From the NCBI RefSeq assembly GCF_004011825.1, contig NZ_RKLO01000005.1:310001-374000 (forward strand): a DNA stretch of 64,000 nucleotides, written 5' to 3'. Positions within the stretch are counted from its first letter, which is position 1. Every line of letters begins with the position of its first letter. Under the pieces are notes generated by a model. That model searched no databases. It was not told the DNA's origin and saw only the letters and a list, made by a program, of their open reading frames with translations. The DNA is from Rhodococcus xishaensis (GTDB lineage: Bacteria; Actinomycetota; Actinomycetes; Mycobacteriales; Mycobacteriaceae). A program made the position numbers and the translations under genes. Of this stretch, positions 1-12,199 are shown in pieces.

Positions 1-640
1 TGATCGTGCCCATAGCGGTGCCGGCCTGGCCGATGAGGTCACCGACACGGCCGGGGATTCCTGTGCCTTCCCGTGGCGACTGGGCATCGGGCGCTGGCGG
101 CGGCAGGGGGCTCGCCGTCGGCGGCAGCATCTCCGCCGACGTGGGCGGTTGCGGCGCAGCAGCGTTAGGAGCGTCGTCGGAACCCCGTCCGCTCAGCATC
201 ACTCCGACGATCAGGCCGAGCACCAGCAGCACGCCGCCTGCGGCAGCGGCCGACCGCAGTCCGACCCTGCGTCCGGCCTTGTGCTCGGGAGTGTTCTCGA
301 TTGCGGGTGCCTCACCGATGGGCGGCGGTCCGGGCGGATAGCCACCGGCGCCGTCGTACGTCGGATACGCCTGGGTGGGGTTCGGAGCCGCAGCCTGCGG
401 ATCGAACCGCGGGTCATACGTCGGGAGTTCCCGCGTCGGATTGGGCGCCTGGGAACCATACGCTTGGTACGGGTCTTCGGTGTAGTACTGCTCGGTTGGC
501 TGCTCGGGCGACTCGATCGACCCGATCTGCTGGGTCGGGTCGTCGGAGGGCCGGGCCCACTGGGTGGTCTCGTCCGATACCTGCTCGGCAGGGTCGTACG
601 CGCGTTCCTGCGGAGTGCGGTGATCGTCGGGATCGGTCAT
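1..640 (-). CDS. Proline/glutamine-rich membrane-anchored protein, C-terminus off left edge
   Basis: The reading frame opens at an ATG (638-640) preceded by GAGGAG and stays open to base 1, so about 213 residues are seen and the C-terminus is missing. Residues 1-110 are rich in Pro, Gln, Tyr and Asp (repeated YPTYD/YDP-like elements). A basic patch (HKAGRRVGLR) and one hydrophobic segment (about residues 125-147) follow, then a Pro/Ala-rich stretch that should lie outside the membrane. This is the layout of a single-pass (type II) protein with a disordered cytoplasmic head. In mycobacteria a conserved secreted/membrane protein of unknown role also lies near clpB; that correspondence is an inference from position. 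Confidence 0.6.
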   Translation of the reverse strand, partial: MTDPDDHRTPQERAYDPAEQVSDETTQWARPSDDPTQQIGSIESPEQPTEQYYTEDPYQAYGSQAPNPTRELPTYDPRFDPQAAAPNPTQAYPTYDGAGGYPPGPPPIGEAPAIENTPEHKAGRRVGLRSAAAAGGVLLVLGLIVGVMLSGRGSDDAPNAAAPQPPTSAEMLPPTASPLPPPAPDAQSPREGTGIPGRVGDLIGQAGTAMGTI

Positions 641-796
641 GGTGCGGGCCTGTTCTCCTCTTTCGTCGGCGGTACCAGTATCTGTCTGCGGTGCTTCTAC
701 TGTCTGCGGTACGTCTTCCGTCTGCGGTGCCGACGGCTCCAGTCTGGTCGGGCCGACAGTTCAGAGTAAGCCCGATTCTCGGACGGTCCGAAACCG

Positions 797-1189
797 TCAT
801 GCGAGTGGCATACCTCGGTCGAGGAACTTCTCCATTTCACGACGCTCGCGTTTGGTGGGGCGCCCGGCACCCCGGTCCCGGCGTGGAATCGACGCGAGAA
901 GTTCAGGAGACGGCCGAGGCGGGCTGTTGTCCTGCATGCACTCCGCCGCAATCTGCGCGCCGACGCGTTTGGCGATGGGACGGACCACCACCACGATCCG
1001 TTCCCGTCCGGCGACCCGTACCCTCACCTCGTCGTCGGGCTTGACCTGCACCGACGCTTTCGCGGCGGAACCGTTGACGCGGACGTGACCGGACCGGCAC
1101 GCAGCGGCCGCCTGTGAGCGCGTCTTGAACAGCCGCACCGCCCACATCCAGCTGTCGACACGTACGCTCTCGGAGGCCTGATTGGTCAC
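797..1189 (-). CDS. S4-domain RNA-binding protein (Hsp15-like)
   Basis: This 130-residue protein begins at a GTG. Residues 10-70 form an S4 RNA-binding fold (VRVDSWMWAVRLFKTRSQA, then GHVRVNG and the basic turn VKPDDEVRV), and the C-terminus is basic (GRPTKRERREMEKF). Hsp15-family proteins bind stalled 50S subunits carrying nascent chains after heat stress. The gene starts 55 bp after the clpB stop on the same strand, so co-transcription with clpB is plausible. Length and motif order match the Hsp15 family; the ribosome-recycling role is known for E. coli Hsp15 and inferred here. Confidence 0.85.
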   Translation of the reverse strand: MTNQASESVRVDSWMWAVRLFKTRSQAAAACRSGHVRVNGSAAKASVQVKPDDEVRVRVAGRERIVVVVRPIAKRVGAQIAAECMQDNSPPRPSPELLASIPRRDRGAGRPTKRERREMEKFLDRGMPLA

Positions 1190-1244
1190 CCGTCCAGGCT
1201 ACCGAGACGGCACACTGCCAGCCCGTCCCTCGCGGCGGCCGCCG

Positions 1245-3839
<2,595 letters not shown>

Positions 3840-3927
3840 TGGTCACCTTCCTTGCGACGAACGAACAAGATCATTGTGCCGGTACAAATACGTCGACCGG
3901 CCTGTCCCTCTCCTCAACGAACGAAAT

Positions 3928-3948
3928 GTTGAGTCTGTTCCGCTCAAC
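3928..3948. promoter_or_regulatory. HAIR operator (HspR site), clpB/flavohaemoglobin intergenic region
   Basis: GTTGAGT-N7-GCTCAAC forms a perfect inverted repeat of 7-bp arms with a 7-bp spacer. It matches the HspR-associated inverted repeat consensus CTTGAGT-N7-ACTCAAG in spacing and core. It sits between two divergent starts (clpB 3839, flavohaemoglobin-like gene 4083), so it could serve both. hspR is encoded in this window at 7943-8350. Confidence 0.85.
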
Positions 3949-4082
3949 TTCGACGATCCCATGAAGATTTGCCCCAAAGTGGGCAAGGGCACCGATCGAG
4001 CTCGACTCGATACGGTGCACACTGGTTACCGGTTCCGGCACGCCTTCGAGGTCGGGACACGGAACACGCGAGGGAGGACGAC

Positions 4083-5246
4083 GTGCACACGGCCGAGATC
4101 GGGCTCATCCGCTCACACTTCGCCGACGTCGTCTCCACCCCCGACCGTCGCGACCGTTTCGCCCGCACGTTCTACACCAGCTTCTTCGCACGGTTGCCGC
4201 AGTGTCGTTCCCTGTTCCCGGCCGGCATGGACGGACAACGCGTCAGGTTCGTCGCCGCACTCGAATACATCGTGCGCGGGCTCGACGACACCGACCGACT
4301 GCTGGCGTTCCTCGCTCAATTGGGTCGCGACCACCGCAAGTATGGCGTGCAGGGCAACCACTATGCGGCCGCGGCGAACGCGCTGCTCGACGCGATCCGG
4401 GACGTCGACTCGGACGTACCGTGGAACAGGGCCGCCGACTCGGCGTGGCGCAAATTCATCGCCCTCATCACCACCACGATGTCCGACGCCGCCGACTCCG
4501 ACGACTTCCCGGCGCTCTGGGAGGCCACGGTCGTCAGCCACGAACGGGTGCTGCGCGACCTCGCTGTCATCCGCCTCGAATGCGATTCGCCAGTCCCCTA
4601 CGCCCCCGGCCAGTACGTGAGCGTCCAGATTCCGCAGCGCCCGCAGATGTGGCGCTACCTGTCTCCGGCCATCCCCACCAACCCGTTCGGCCAACTCGAG
4701 TTCCACGTCCGTCGGGTCTCCGGCGGATGGGTGAGCCCGGCGATGGTCAACCAAACCTCCATCGGCGACCGCTGGCGAATCAGTTCCCCGCTCGGCGGCC
4801 TGCACGTGGACACCGACACCGGACGGGACGTGCTGATGATCGCCGGCGGTACCGGCCTGGCCCCGTTACGTGCCCAGGTCATGGACATGGCGCACCGTGG
4901 AATCAATCCACGAGTGCACCTGTTCGTGAGCGGCGTGTACCCGTGCGACCTGTACGACATCGAGACCCTGTGGCACCTGTCGCTCAGCAACCCATGGCTC
5001 ACCGTCGTCCCCGTCTCCGAGGAGGACGAGAACCCTTGGTGGCACCCCTATCCCGTGCCCGAGCCGCCGCACGGCATGCACCAGAGGCTGCGTGGGCCTA
5101 TCGGTGCCGTCGTGAGCCAGTTCGGGTCGTGGGCCGACCGCCAGGTGCAGATCTGCGGCTCGCCGTCGATGGTCAAGACCACCGCGTACGCCCTGCAGCG
5201 GGCCGGGACACCGGTCGAATCGATCTCGTACGACCCGCTGCGCTGA
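4083..5246 (+). CDS. Flavohaemoglobin-like protein (globin + FAD/NAD reductase)
   Basis: I place the start at GTG 4083 because AGGGAGG lies 5 bp before it; an upstream ATG at 3969 would add 38 residues with no globin similarity. The 387-residue product has a globin domain (about 1-135) with a B10-type Tyr31 in FYTSFF and a likely proximal His84 in DHRKYG, an FAD-binding barrel (about 145-245, WRYLSP) and an NAD(P)-binding domain with GGTGLAPLRA and CGSPSMV. Classical Hmp proteins detoxify NO with NAD(P)H. The flavin motif here (RYLSP rather than RxYS) and the globin pocket diverge, as in the second type of mycobacterial flavohaemoglobin located beside clpB (Rv0385), so the substrate may differ. 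It is divergent from clpB and shares a HAIR site. Confidence 0.85.
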   Translation: MHTAEIGLIRSHFADVVSTPDRRDRFARTFYTSFFARLPQCRSLFPAGMDGQRVRFVAALEYIVRGLDDTDRLLAFLAQLGRDHRKYGVQGNHYAAAANALLDAIRDVDSDVPWNRAADSAWRKFIALITTTMSDAADSDDFPALWEATVVSHERVLRDLAVIRLECDSPVPYAPGQYVSVQIPQRPQMWRYLSPAIPTNPFGQLEFHVRRVSGGWVSPAMVNQTSIGDRWRISSPLGGLHVDTDTGRDVLMIAGGTGLAPLRAQVMDMAHRGINPRVHLFVSGVYPCDLYDIETLWHLSLSNPWLTVVPVSEEDENPWWHPYPVPEPPHGMHQRLRGPIGAVVSQFGSWADRQVQICGSPSMVKTTAYALQRAGTPVESISYDPLR

Positions 5247-5304
5247 CGGGCGGACGTCACCGAAGACCGACACCGAGTACCGACAACCCGGAGGCAACAT
5301 CGCC

Positions 5305-6075
5305 ATGGAGCAGCAGCCGAGCTGGACCGCGACCGTCGTCCAACACCACCGCCTGCGCAAGGACCTCGCTGTGGTGCGCCTCGTGGGCGAGCCCGTCCCG
5401 TTCCGCTCCGGCCAGTATGTCGACGTCACCGTCCCGCAGTTCCCGCGGCTGCCGCGGCGCCTCTCGCCGGCGTTGCCGCCGTCCCTCGACGGCAAACTCG
5501 AGTTCCACGTGCGGGCCATCCCCGGAGGCTGGGTGAGCGGCAGCATAGTCGCCGACACCGCACCCGGGGATCAGTGGCAGATCTCCTCGCCGCGGGGCGA
5601 ACTCACAGTCGACGAAAACGGCCCGACGATCGTGATGGTCGCGGGCGGAACAGGACTGGCGCCGCTACGCTCGATCATCCTCGACCTCACCCAACTGGAG
5701 AAACCCCCGCAGGTGTACCTGTTCGTCGGTGGACGCACGATCCAGGACTTGTACGCGTCGGACATGCTGTGGATGCTCACCCAGCAATTACCCTGGCTCA
5801 CAACGATTCCCGTCGTCGAGGACGTCACCGGGCGCGGCGTGCCCGACGAGTGGTACCAGAGGATCCGCGCCGAGATCGGCCCCGACGCCCTCTTCGGGTT
5901 CACCGACGACCACCTACTCGAGGGCACCCTGGGCGACGTCGTCGCCGCGCACGGAGCCTTCGTCAACCACCAGGTGCTCGTGTGCGGGTCGCCCGGGATG
6001 GTGCACTCCACCCGGGAACGACTGACCGCTACTGGAACTCCGGCCAGGGCGATCCAGTTCGACCCCATCGGGTAG
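5305..6075 (+). CDS. Stand-alone FAD/NAD(P)-binding oxidoreductase (flavohaemoglobin reductase half)
   Basis: This 256-residue protein aligns by eye with the reductase half of the preceding gene: FRSGQYVDVTVPQ versus YAPGQYVSVQIPQ, RRLSPALP versus RYLSPAIP, GGTGLAPLRS, and CGSPGMV near the end. It has no globin domain. It starts at ATG 5305 after a GGAGG at about 5290, 58 bp after the upstream stop on the same strand, so the two are probably co-transcribed. It looks like a partial tandem duplication that kept only the electron-transfer module. Its acceptor is unknown; the neighbouring globin is one candidate. Confidence 0.8.
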   Translation: MEQQPSWTATVVQHHRLRKDLAVVRLVGEPVPFRSGQYVDVTVPQFPRLPRRLSPALPPSLDGKLEFHVRAIPGGWVSGSIVADTAPGDQWQISSPRGELTVDENGPTIVMVAGGTGLAPLRSIILDLTQLEKPPQVYLFVGGRTIQDLYASDMLWMLTQQLPWLTTIPVVEDVTGRGVPDEWYQRIRAEIGPDALFGFTDDHLLEGTLGDVVAAHGAFVNHQVLVCGSPGMVHSTRERLTATGTPARAIQFDPIG

Positions 6076-6094
6076 GCCCGGCGGAGTATAGGAA

Positions 6095-6144
6095 CGCCCC
6101 GGTGCGCACGGCGGCTTCCCCTCACCGTCGTGCGCGCCGGGGCG
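6095..6144. terminator. Bidirectional terminator hairpin
   Basis: Arms 6095-6114 and 6125-6144 pair over 20 bp with two G-T wobbles and a 10-base loop. It lies between the convergent reductase gene and the acyl-CoA synthetase gene. Confidence 0.75.
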
Positions 6145-6163
6145 CTCCGGATCGACCGCTCGG

Positions 6164-7741
6164 TCACACCGAGCGAGTCACGCCCTCCCAGAACCGTTTG
6201 CGCAGCGCCTTCTTGTCGAGCTTGCCCAGCGGTGTGAGCGGCAGGGCGTCGACGAAGTCGACCGACTTGGGCGCGTGCACCGAACCCTTTGCGGCACGCA
6301 CACGTTCGACGAGTTCGTCGGCCGGAGCGGTCTGTCCGTCCCGCAGCACGACGCACGCCTTGACGGCCTCTCCCCACTTCTCGTCCGGCACACCGACGAC
6401 CGCAACCGACGCGACGGCGGGGTGACCCGAGATGACGTCCTCGACCTCCCGTGGGAACACGTTGAATCCTCCGGTAACAATCATGTCCTTCTTGCGGTCC
6501 ACGATGTAGAGGAAGCCGTCCTCGTCTGCGCGAGCGATGTCACCGGTGTGCAGCCAGCCGCCACGCAGCGCCTCCTCGGTCTCCGCCGGCTTCTTCCAGT
6601 AGCCCTTCATCACGAGCGGGCCGCGGACGCAGATCTCACCGAGCTCGCCCTGGGCGACCTCGTTCAGGTCGTCGTCGAGCAGGCGCACGTCGAGCCACGG
6701 CACCGGGCGACCGCACGACGCGAGCCGCTCGAGGTTCCCCGGATCGTGCTCCTCCTTGCGCATGACGGTGATCGTCATACCGCACTCGCTCTGCCCGAAG
6801 TACTGGAAGAAGATCGGACCGAGCTTCTCGATGCCCTCCTTCAGGCGCGCCGGCGACATCGCGGCCGCACCGTAGAACAGTGTCTGCAGGCTCGACACGT
6901 CGCGGGTCTTCAGGTCCGGGTGGTCGAGCAGCATGTAGATCATGGTCGGCACCAGCATGGTCGAGGTGATCCGGTACTTCTCGATCGCCTCGAGAACCGC
7001 GCCCGGCTCGAACGCAGGCAGCACGACGAGCGAGCCGCCGCGCAGCAGGGTCGGCACGAAGAACGCCATGCCCGCGTGCGAGAGCGGCGTGCACGCGAGG
7101 AACCGCATCTCCTCGGGGAATTGCCACTCGGCCATCTGGATCTGCGGCAGCGTCACACCAGAGCGGAAGGTGTTCACGACGCCCTTCGGCTTGCCGGTGG
7201 TGCCGCCGGTGTAGACCATGCTCGACGGGTCGTCGCCGTCCACGTCGGCCGCCACCAGACGCTCGGGGCGCAGCGTCTTCGCCAGTTCGAGAAGGTCCGT
7301 ACCCACCTTGGACGGCCCGAGCGAGAACAGGTTCTTCAGCGTCGGAACCGTCTCTTTCAGCTCTGCCGCCCGATCCTCGAACGCCGTCGGGTCGAAGATG
7401 AGCGTCTCGATCTCGGCGTCACCGAGGATGTAGCTGTGGTCGTCGAGTGATCCCATAGGCGCCAGCGCGGTGTTGCGGCAGCCGAGGATCATTGTCGAAC
7501 CGGTGCTGATGAGGACTTCGGGACGGTTCTTCGACAGCATCGCCACGGTCGAACCCTTGCCGATCCCGAGCGACGCGAGCGCCTGTGCGAAACAACTGAT
7601 CTGGTCCCGCATCTGACCGCCGGTGAGCACCACGTCGCCGAGGTAGAGTGCCGGCCGGTCGACGTTGCGTTCGAGTGCCGTGATCAGGAGGTCCGCCAGG
7701 AATCGCGGGCGGTGGAGAACGTCGTCGAGCGCGTCGGTCAT
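6164..7741 (-). CDS. Long-chain acyl-CoA synthetase / AMP-dependent ligase (FadD family)
   Basis: A 525-residue ANL-superfamily enzyme that activates a carboxylic acid (likely a fatty or steroid-derived acid) to the adenylate and then the CoA thioester. Motifs: P-loop MVYTGGTTGKPKG (about 175-187), YFGQSECG, the hinge region TGDIARADEDGFLYIVDRKK, and the catalytic Lys in PLTPLGKLDKKAL near the end. I use ATG 7741 because AGAAGG precedes it; a longer frame reaches 7921 but the added residues are not family-like. A KstR-type motif lies about 110 bp upstream. The substrate cannot be told from sequence. Confidence 0.9.
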   Translation of the reverse strand: MTDALDDVLHRPRFLADLLITALERNVDRPALYLGDVVLTGGQMRDQISCFAQALASLGIGKGSTVAMLSKNRPEVLISTGSTMILGCRNTALAPMGSLDDHSYILGDAEIETLIFDPTAFEDRAAELKETVPTLKNLFSLGPSKVGTDLLELAKTLRPERLVAADVDGDDPSSMVYTGGTTGKPKGVVNTFRSGVTLPQIQMAEWQFPEEMRFLACTPLSHAGMAFFVPTLLRGGSLVVLPAFEPGAVLEAIEKYRITSTMLVPTMIYMLLDHPDLKTRDVSSLQTLFYGAAAMSPARLKEGIEKLGPIFFQYFGQSECGMTITVMRKEEHDPGNLERLASCGRPVPWLDVRLLDDDLNEVAQGELGEICVRGPLVMKGYWKKPAETEEALRGGWLHTGDIARADEDGFLYIVDRKKDMIVTGGFNVFPREVEDVISGHPAVASVAVVGVPDEKWGEAVKACVVLRDGQTAPADELVERVRAAKGSVHAPKSVDFVDALPLTPLGKLDKKALRKRFWEGVTRSV

Positions 7742-7850
7742 GTGTGTTCCTTCTGCGTACACGGGACCCGCAGGCATGATGAGCACCCTCACGCCCCGGT
7801 CACCCTGTGTGGTCCGGGTCACCGACACGATAGCCGGATTTCTCCCAAAC

Positions 7851-7864
7851 TGGAACCTGTTACA
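7851..7864. promoter_or_regulatory. Candidate KstR-type operator
   Basis: TGGAACCTGTTACA fits the KstR consensus TnnAACnnGTTnnA exactly. It lies upstream of the acyl-CoA synthetase gene (start 7741) and behind hspR. KstR represses sterol catabolism genes in rhodococci and mycobacteria. A single short match can occur by chance. Confidence 0.4.
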
Positions 7865-7942
7865 CCTGACGGCTCGGGTGGCTCCGCCCGTCGAACCGGG
7901 TCCTACGCGACACCGGAGCACCCGGGCGAAGCGCTGAACGGG

Positions 7943-8350
7943 TCAGCGTTCGCCCCGCGGCTTCCAGACCACGAGCGCGCTGCTGCGCGGAATGGGCACC
8001 AGATCCCGGCGGTAGCTGGCATGGATCTGGGCGATCTCGGCAGCCAGCTCGTCGACACGGTGCTGCAGCGCCTCGACCTGGTTGGTCAATTCGATGATGC
8101 GTTTGATGCCGGCGAGGTTCACACCCTCGTCCTGGGACAGACGCTGCACCTCACGCAGCAGAGCCACGTCCCGAGGCGAGTACCGACGCCCGCCACCACT
8201 CGCGCGGTGCGGGGTGACCAGTCCGAGCCGGTCGTAGTTGCGGAGCGTCTGCGCGTGCATACCAGCCAGTTCGGCAGCCACCGAGATGACGAACACGCGC
8301 GCGTCGGGGTCCGGTGGGACCTCGGACTGCTTGCGTTGCTTGTCGCTCAT
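7943..8350 (-). CDS. hspR: Heat-shock repressor HspR (MerR family)
   Basis: A 135-residue MerR-type DNA-binding protein. The winged HTH spans about residues 20-90 (VAAELAGMHAQTLRNYDRLG, then RRYSPRDVALLREVQRL), followed by a short coiled coil (about 93-115). HspR binds HAIR sites and uses DnaK as co-repressor. It is the last gene of the dnaK operon, 32 bp after the dnaJ stop, which gives the usual autoregulatory loop. Its sites are visible before dnaK and clpB. The start ATG 8350 follows AGGTGAA. Confidence 0.97.
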   Translation of the reverse strand: MSDKQRKQSEVPPDPDARVFVISVAAELAGMHAQTLRNYDRLGLVTPHRASGGGRRYSPRDVALLREVQRLSQDEGVNLAGIKRIIELTNQVEALQHRVDELAAEIAQIHASYRRDLVPIPRSSALVVWKPRGER

Positions 8351-8382
8351 GATCGTTCACCTGCCCGGTCTGTTGCGGACTG

Positions 8383-9555
8383 TCAGACGCCGGCCCACCC
8401 TGCTCGCGGATCGAATCCACTGGTCTTCTCGGCCTTCAGGTACGCCTGGAGTGCCTCGGTAGCGGGGTCGTCGAGCTTCTGCGGCACCGCAACCTTCACG
8501 GTCACGAGCAGATCGCCCGCGCCTCCGTCGCGCTTGGGTACGCCCCGCCCGCGCACCCGCAGAACCCGTCCATCGGCGGTTCCGGCCGGAATCTTCACTC
8601 CCACACGACCGTCCAACGTAGGCACCGATATGGTCGTTCCGAGCACCAGCTCACCGTAGCTGACCGGCACCACCACCGTCAGGTCGTCGCCGTTGCGTCC
8701 GAAGACCTTGTCGGGCCGCACGTGCACCGTGACGTACAGGTCGCCCGACGGCGCACCCCGTAACCCGGCTTCGCCCTGACCCGCCAGCCGAATCCTGGTG
8801 CCGTCACTGACACCGGATGGCACGCGAACGGTGATCGTCCGGGTGCGATTGGCAACTCCGTTGCCGTGACAGTCGGGGCAGGGGTCGTCGATGATCGACC
8901 CGGTACCGCGACAGTCGTCGCACGGCTCGCTGAATCCGAACGCCCCTTGGTTACGGGTGACGACGCCGGTTCCGTTGCAGCGCGGGCAAACCCGCGGGCT
9001 GGTTCCGGGCTTGGCGCCGCTGCCGTGACATGTCGTGCACGGCGACGGGCTGGTCAGACGCAGTGGAACGGTGACGCCCTGGGCGGCCTCGCGGAACTCG
9101 AGCGTCGTCTCGGTCTCGACGTCGCTGCCCCTGCGCGGACGCGTACTCCCCGCGGTCCGGCCGCCGCGATTGAACAGGCCGCCGAAGATGTCACCCAAAC
9201 CGCCATCGCCGCCGGTGGCACCGCCGGCACCACCGCCGAAGAGGTCACCCAGGTCGAATCCGCCATTGAATCCGCCTGGGCGGGTTGTGTATCCCGCGCC
9301 AGGACCGAACCCGCCGCTTGCGAACAAGCGGCGGGCCTCGTCGTACTCCTTGCGTTTTGCTGGGTCGGAGAGGACGGCATGCGCCTCACTCACCGACTTG
9401 AAACGCTCCTCCGCCTTGGGGTCACCCTGGTTGGCGTCGGGATGCAGATCCCGGGCCAGCTTTCGGTACGCCCGCTTGATCTCGTCGGCGGAGGCGTCCG
9501 AAGAGACACCCAGGTCCTTGTAGAAGTCCTTCTCGATCCACTCCCGTTGACTCAC
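8383..9555 (-). CDS. dnaJ: Chaperone protein DnaJ
   Basis: A 390-residue type I Hsp40. It has the J domain (about 10-75) with the HPD motif in LHPDANQGD, a long Gly/Phe-rich region (about 85-150), four CxxCxGxG zinc-finger repeats ([32 protein letters not shown]) and the C-terminal substrate-binding domain. It stimulates DnaK ATPase and delivers substrates. The start is a GTG (9553-9555) with a strong GGAGGAGG. It lies between grpE and hspR; the J domain begins after a short [12 protein letters not shown] lead, as in actinobacterial DnaJ1. Confidence 0.97.
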   Translation of the reverse strand: MSQREWIEKDFYKDLGVSSDASADEIKRAYRKLARDLHPDANQGDPKAEERFKSVSEAHAVLSDPAKRKEYDEARRLFASGGFGPGAGYTTRPGGFNGGFDLGDLFGGGAGGATGGDGGLGDIFGGLFNRGGRTAGSTRPRRGSDVETETTLEFREAAQGVTVPLRLTSPSPCTTCHGSGAKPGTSPRVCPRCNGTGVVTRNQGAFGFSEPCDDCRGTGSIIDDPCPDCHGNGVANRTRTITVRVPSGVSDGTRIRLAGQGEAGLRGAPSGDLYVTVHVRPDKVFGRNGDDLTVVVPVSYGELVLGTTISVPTLDGRVGVKIPAGTADGRVLRVRGRGVPKRDGGAGDLLVTVKVAVPQKLDDPATEALQAYLKAEKTSGFDPRAGWAGV

Positions 9556-9589
9556 TGGGCGCCTCCTCCTCTCATCATTTCCTGTTCAG

Positions 9590-10183
9590 CTACTCGGCGA
9601 CCGCATCGGATGCGGGTTCGCCGTTGGTCACGGTCACCATCGCGGTCCGCAGAACCCGCTCACCGAGACGGTAACCCTTGCGCAGCACCGTGCCGAGGAC
9701 AGGGTTGTCGCCGTCGCCCTCCATCTGCACGGCCTCATGCAGCTCCGGGGAGAAGGCGTCGCCTTCCGCGCCGAACCCGACGAGCCCGAGGCCGTCGAGG
9801 ACGCCGGACAGCTTGTCCGACAACGCCTTCATCGGCCCGGTCTCGAGATCCCCATGGGAGCGGGCCCGATCGAGGTCGTCGACGACATCGAGGAACTTGC
9901 TCACCACCGCGATCCGCTCGTCTTCGACCGCACGGTCGATGCGGGTCCGGGAGTTGCGGTGGAGATTGGCGATCTCCGCCTTGGCATAGCCCAACTCCGT
10001 CGCGAACTGATCGCGTTCGGCGGTCACCTTGCCCAGCTCATCCGTTTCGAGCGCACCGGCGTCGGCCGGCTCCGCGCCGACCTCGGCCTCGGGGGCGAAC
10101 GAGACAGGCTCGTCGGTGTCGAAAGGGTCGACCACCTTGCCGTCGGTGATTACCGGGTCACGCTCGGGGTGCTCGCCGGTCAC
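9590..10183 (-). CDS. grpE: Nucleotide exchange factor GrpE
   Basis: A 197-residue protein with an acidic N-terminus, a long helix (about 55-100, [20 protein letters not shown]) and the beta-domain near the C-terminus ([20 protein letters not shown]). It releases ADP from DnaK. The GTG start at 10183 overlaps the dnaK stop by 4 bp (GTGA), so translation is coupled to dnaK. Confidence 0.96.
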   Translation of the reverse strand: MTGEHPERDPVITDGKVVDPFDTDEPVSFAPEAEVGAEPADAGALETDELGKVTAERDQFATELGYAKAEIANLHRNSRTRIDRAVEDERIAVVSKFLDVVDDLDRARSHGDLETGPMKALSDKLSGVLDGLGLVGFGAEGDAFSPELHEAVQMEGDGDNPVLGTVLRKGYRLGERVLRTAMVTVTNGEPASDAVAE

Positions 10184-12021
10184 TTCTTGTCCTGATCGCT
10201 CGGCTCGTCGACGACCTCGGCGTCGACGACATCGCTGTCGGCCGGACCGGCACCGTCACCCGAGGCGGCGGCGTCGGCGGCCTGCGCCTCGTAGATCGCC
10301 TGCCCGAGGGCCTGCGACTCGGTCGACAGCTTCTCGACCGCCGACTTCACGGCAGCGATATCGGTGCCGGCCAAGGCCGTCCTTACCTCGCCGATCGCGG
10401 ACTCGACCTTCTCCTTGACGTCGGCGGGCACCTTGTCCTCGTTGTCCTTGATGAACTTTTCGGTCTGGTGCACCAGCGAATCAGCCTGGTTGCGAACCTC
10501 GGCCTCCTCGCGGCGGGCCTTGTCCTCCTCGGCGTGCGCCTCGGCGTCCTTGACCATCCGGTCGATCTCTTCCTTGGACAGGCCGGAGCCGTCCTGGATC
10601 TTGATCGTGTTCTCCTTGCCGGTGCCCTTGTCCTTCGCGGTGACGTGAACGATGCCGTTCGCGTCGATGTCGAAGGTGACCTCGATCTGGGGCACGCCGC
10701 GCGGGGCCGGCGGGATCCCGGTCAGTTCGAAGGAGCCCAGCAGCTTGTTGTGCGACGCGATCTCGCGCTCACCCTGGAACACCTGGATCTGCACCGACGG
10801 CTGGTTGTCGTCGGCGGTGGTGAAGGTCTCCGAACGCTTGGTCGGGATGGTGGTGTTGCGCTCGATGAGCTTGGTCATCACGCCACCCTTGGTCTCGATG
10901 CCGAGCGACAGCGGGGTGACGTCGAGGAGCAGAACATCCTTGACCTCGCCCTTGAGCACGCCGGCCTGCAACGCTGCTCCGACTGCCACGACTTCGTCAG
11001 GGTTCACGCCCTTGTTCGGCTCACGGCCACCGGTGAGCTCACGGACCAAGTCCGCCACCGCGGGCATGCGGGTCGAACCGCCGACGAGCACGACGTGGTC
11101 GATCTCCTTGACCGTGATACTGGCGTCCTTGATGACCTGCTGGAACGGAGCACGGGCACGGTCCAGCAGATCCGACGTGATCTTCTGGAACTCGCTGCGG
11201 GTGAGCTGCTCGTCGAGGAACAGCGGGTTCTTGTCCGCGTCGACGGTGATGTAGGGCAGGTTGATGGAGGTGCTCTGCGAGCTGGACAGCTCGATCTTCG
11301 CCTTCTCAGCGGCCTCACGCAGGCGCTGCAGGGCCATCTTGTCCTTGGTGAGGTCGATGCCGTTCTGCGCCTTGAACTTCTCGACGAGCCAGTCGACGAT
11401 GCGCTGATCCCAGTCATCGCCACCGAGGTGGTTGTCACCGGACGTCGCGCGAACCTCGACGACGCCGTCGCCGATCTCGAGCAGGGAGACGTCGAAGGTG
11501 CCGCCGCCGAGGTCGAAGACCAGGATGGTCTGTTCCTTCTCGCCCTTGTCGAGGCCGTACGCGAGTGCGGCCGCGGTGGGCTCGTTGACGATGCGCAGGA
11601 CGTTCAGGCCCGCGATCTGGCCGGCCTCCTTGGTGGCCTGACGCTGCGAGTCCTCGAAGTAAGCCGGGACAGTGATCACGGCGTCGGTGATCTCCTCACC
11701 GAGGTACGCCTCGGCGTCCCGCTTGAGCTTCATCAGCGTGCGGGCGCTGATCTCCTGTGGCGTGTACTTCTTGTCGTCGATCTCCACGGTCCAGTCGGTG
11801 CCGATGTGGCGCTTGACCGAGCGGACGGTGCGGTCGACGTTGGTGACCGCCTGGTTCTTGGCGGGCTGACCGACGAGCACTTCACCGTTCTTGGCGAAGG
11901 CGACGATCGACGGGGTGGTCCGTGAACCCTCGGAGTTGGCGACCACTACGGGCTCGCCACCTTCGAGTACAGACACGACCGAGTTGGTGGTCCCGAGGTC
12001 GATTCCGACCGCACGAGCCAT
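10180..12021 (-). CDS. dnaK: Chaperone protein DnaK (Hsp70)
   Basis: A 613-residue Hsp70. The nucleotide-binding domain (1 to about 360) has [25 protein letters not shown] and [10 protein letters not shown]. The interdomain linker is [13 protein letters not shown], followed by the substrate-binding domain and lid; the C-terminus ends in an acidic tail. It is first in the dnaK-grpE-dnaJ-hspR operon and is preceded by two HAIR operators. In actinobacteria DnaK also acts as HspR co-repressor. The start is ATG 12021. Confidence 0.98.
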   Translation of the reverse strand: MARAVGIDLGTTNSVVSVLEGGEPVVVANSEGSRTTPSIVAFAKNGEVLVGQPAKNQAVTNVDRTVRSVKRHIGTDWTVEIDDKKYTPQEISARTLMKLKRDAEAYLGEEITDAVITVPAYFEDSQRQATKEAGQIAGLNVLRIVNEPTAAALAYGLDKGEKEQTILVFDLGGGTFDVSLLEIGDGVVEVRATSGDNHLGGDDWDQRIVDWLVEKFKAQNGIDLTKDKMALQRLREAAEKAKIELSSSQSTSINLPYITVDADKNPLFLDEQLTRSEFQKITSDLLDRARAPFQQVIKDASITVKEIDHVVLVGGSTRMPAVADLVRELTGGREPNKGVNPDEVVAVGAALQAGVLKGEVKDVLLLDVTPLSLGIETKGGVMTKLIERNTTIPTKRSETFTTADDNQPSVQIQVFQGEREIASHNKLLGSFELTGIPPAPRGVPQIEVTFDIDANGIVHVTAKDKGTGKENTIKIQDGSGLSKEEIDRMVKDAEAHAEEDKARREEAEVRNQADSLVHQTEKFIKDNEDKVPADVKEKVESAIGEVRTALAGTDIAAVKSAVEKLSTESQALGQAIYEAQAADAAASGDGAGPADSDVVDAEVVDEPSDQDKK

Positions 12022-12097
12022 AGTGATCCCTCACTTTCCTTCCCTGCAGCTTCGTGAACTGCGGTTTTGCTTCTCTACGCTGAGCCGATGAGCCCCA

Positions 12098-12118
12098 GAT
12101 GAGCGTATACGGCTCAAG
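12098..12118. promoter_or_regulatory. HAIR-like operator 1 upstream of dnaK
   Basis: GATGAGC-N7-GCTCAAG keeps the HAIR spacing and one perfect half-site. It lies 77 bp before the dnaK start. Confidence 0.65.
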
Positions 12119-12152
12119 TTTGCATACGACTCTCGTCGAAGTCAATTTGAAA

Positions 12153-12173
12153 CTTGAGCCCAGCCCACTCAGG
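12153..12173. promoter_or_regulatory. HAIR operator 2 upstream of dnaK
   Basis: CTTGAGC-N7-ACTCAGG matches the HAIR consensus CTTGAGT-N7-ACTCAAG at 12 of 14 defined positions. With the first site it gives the paired arrangement common before actinobacterial dnaK operons. Confidence 0.75.
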
Positions 12174-12199
12174 TCCTCGAAAGGCTCAACGGACCGGGA

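Noticed and set aside
3912-3934. Second HAIR-like repeat CCTCAAC-N9-GTTGAGT next to the real site
   Set aside because: Arms face the wrong way and the spacer is 9 bp, not 7.
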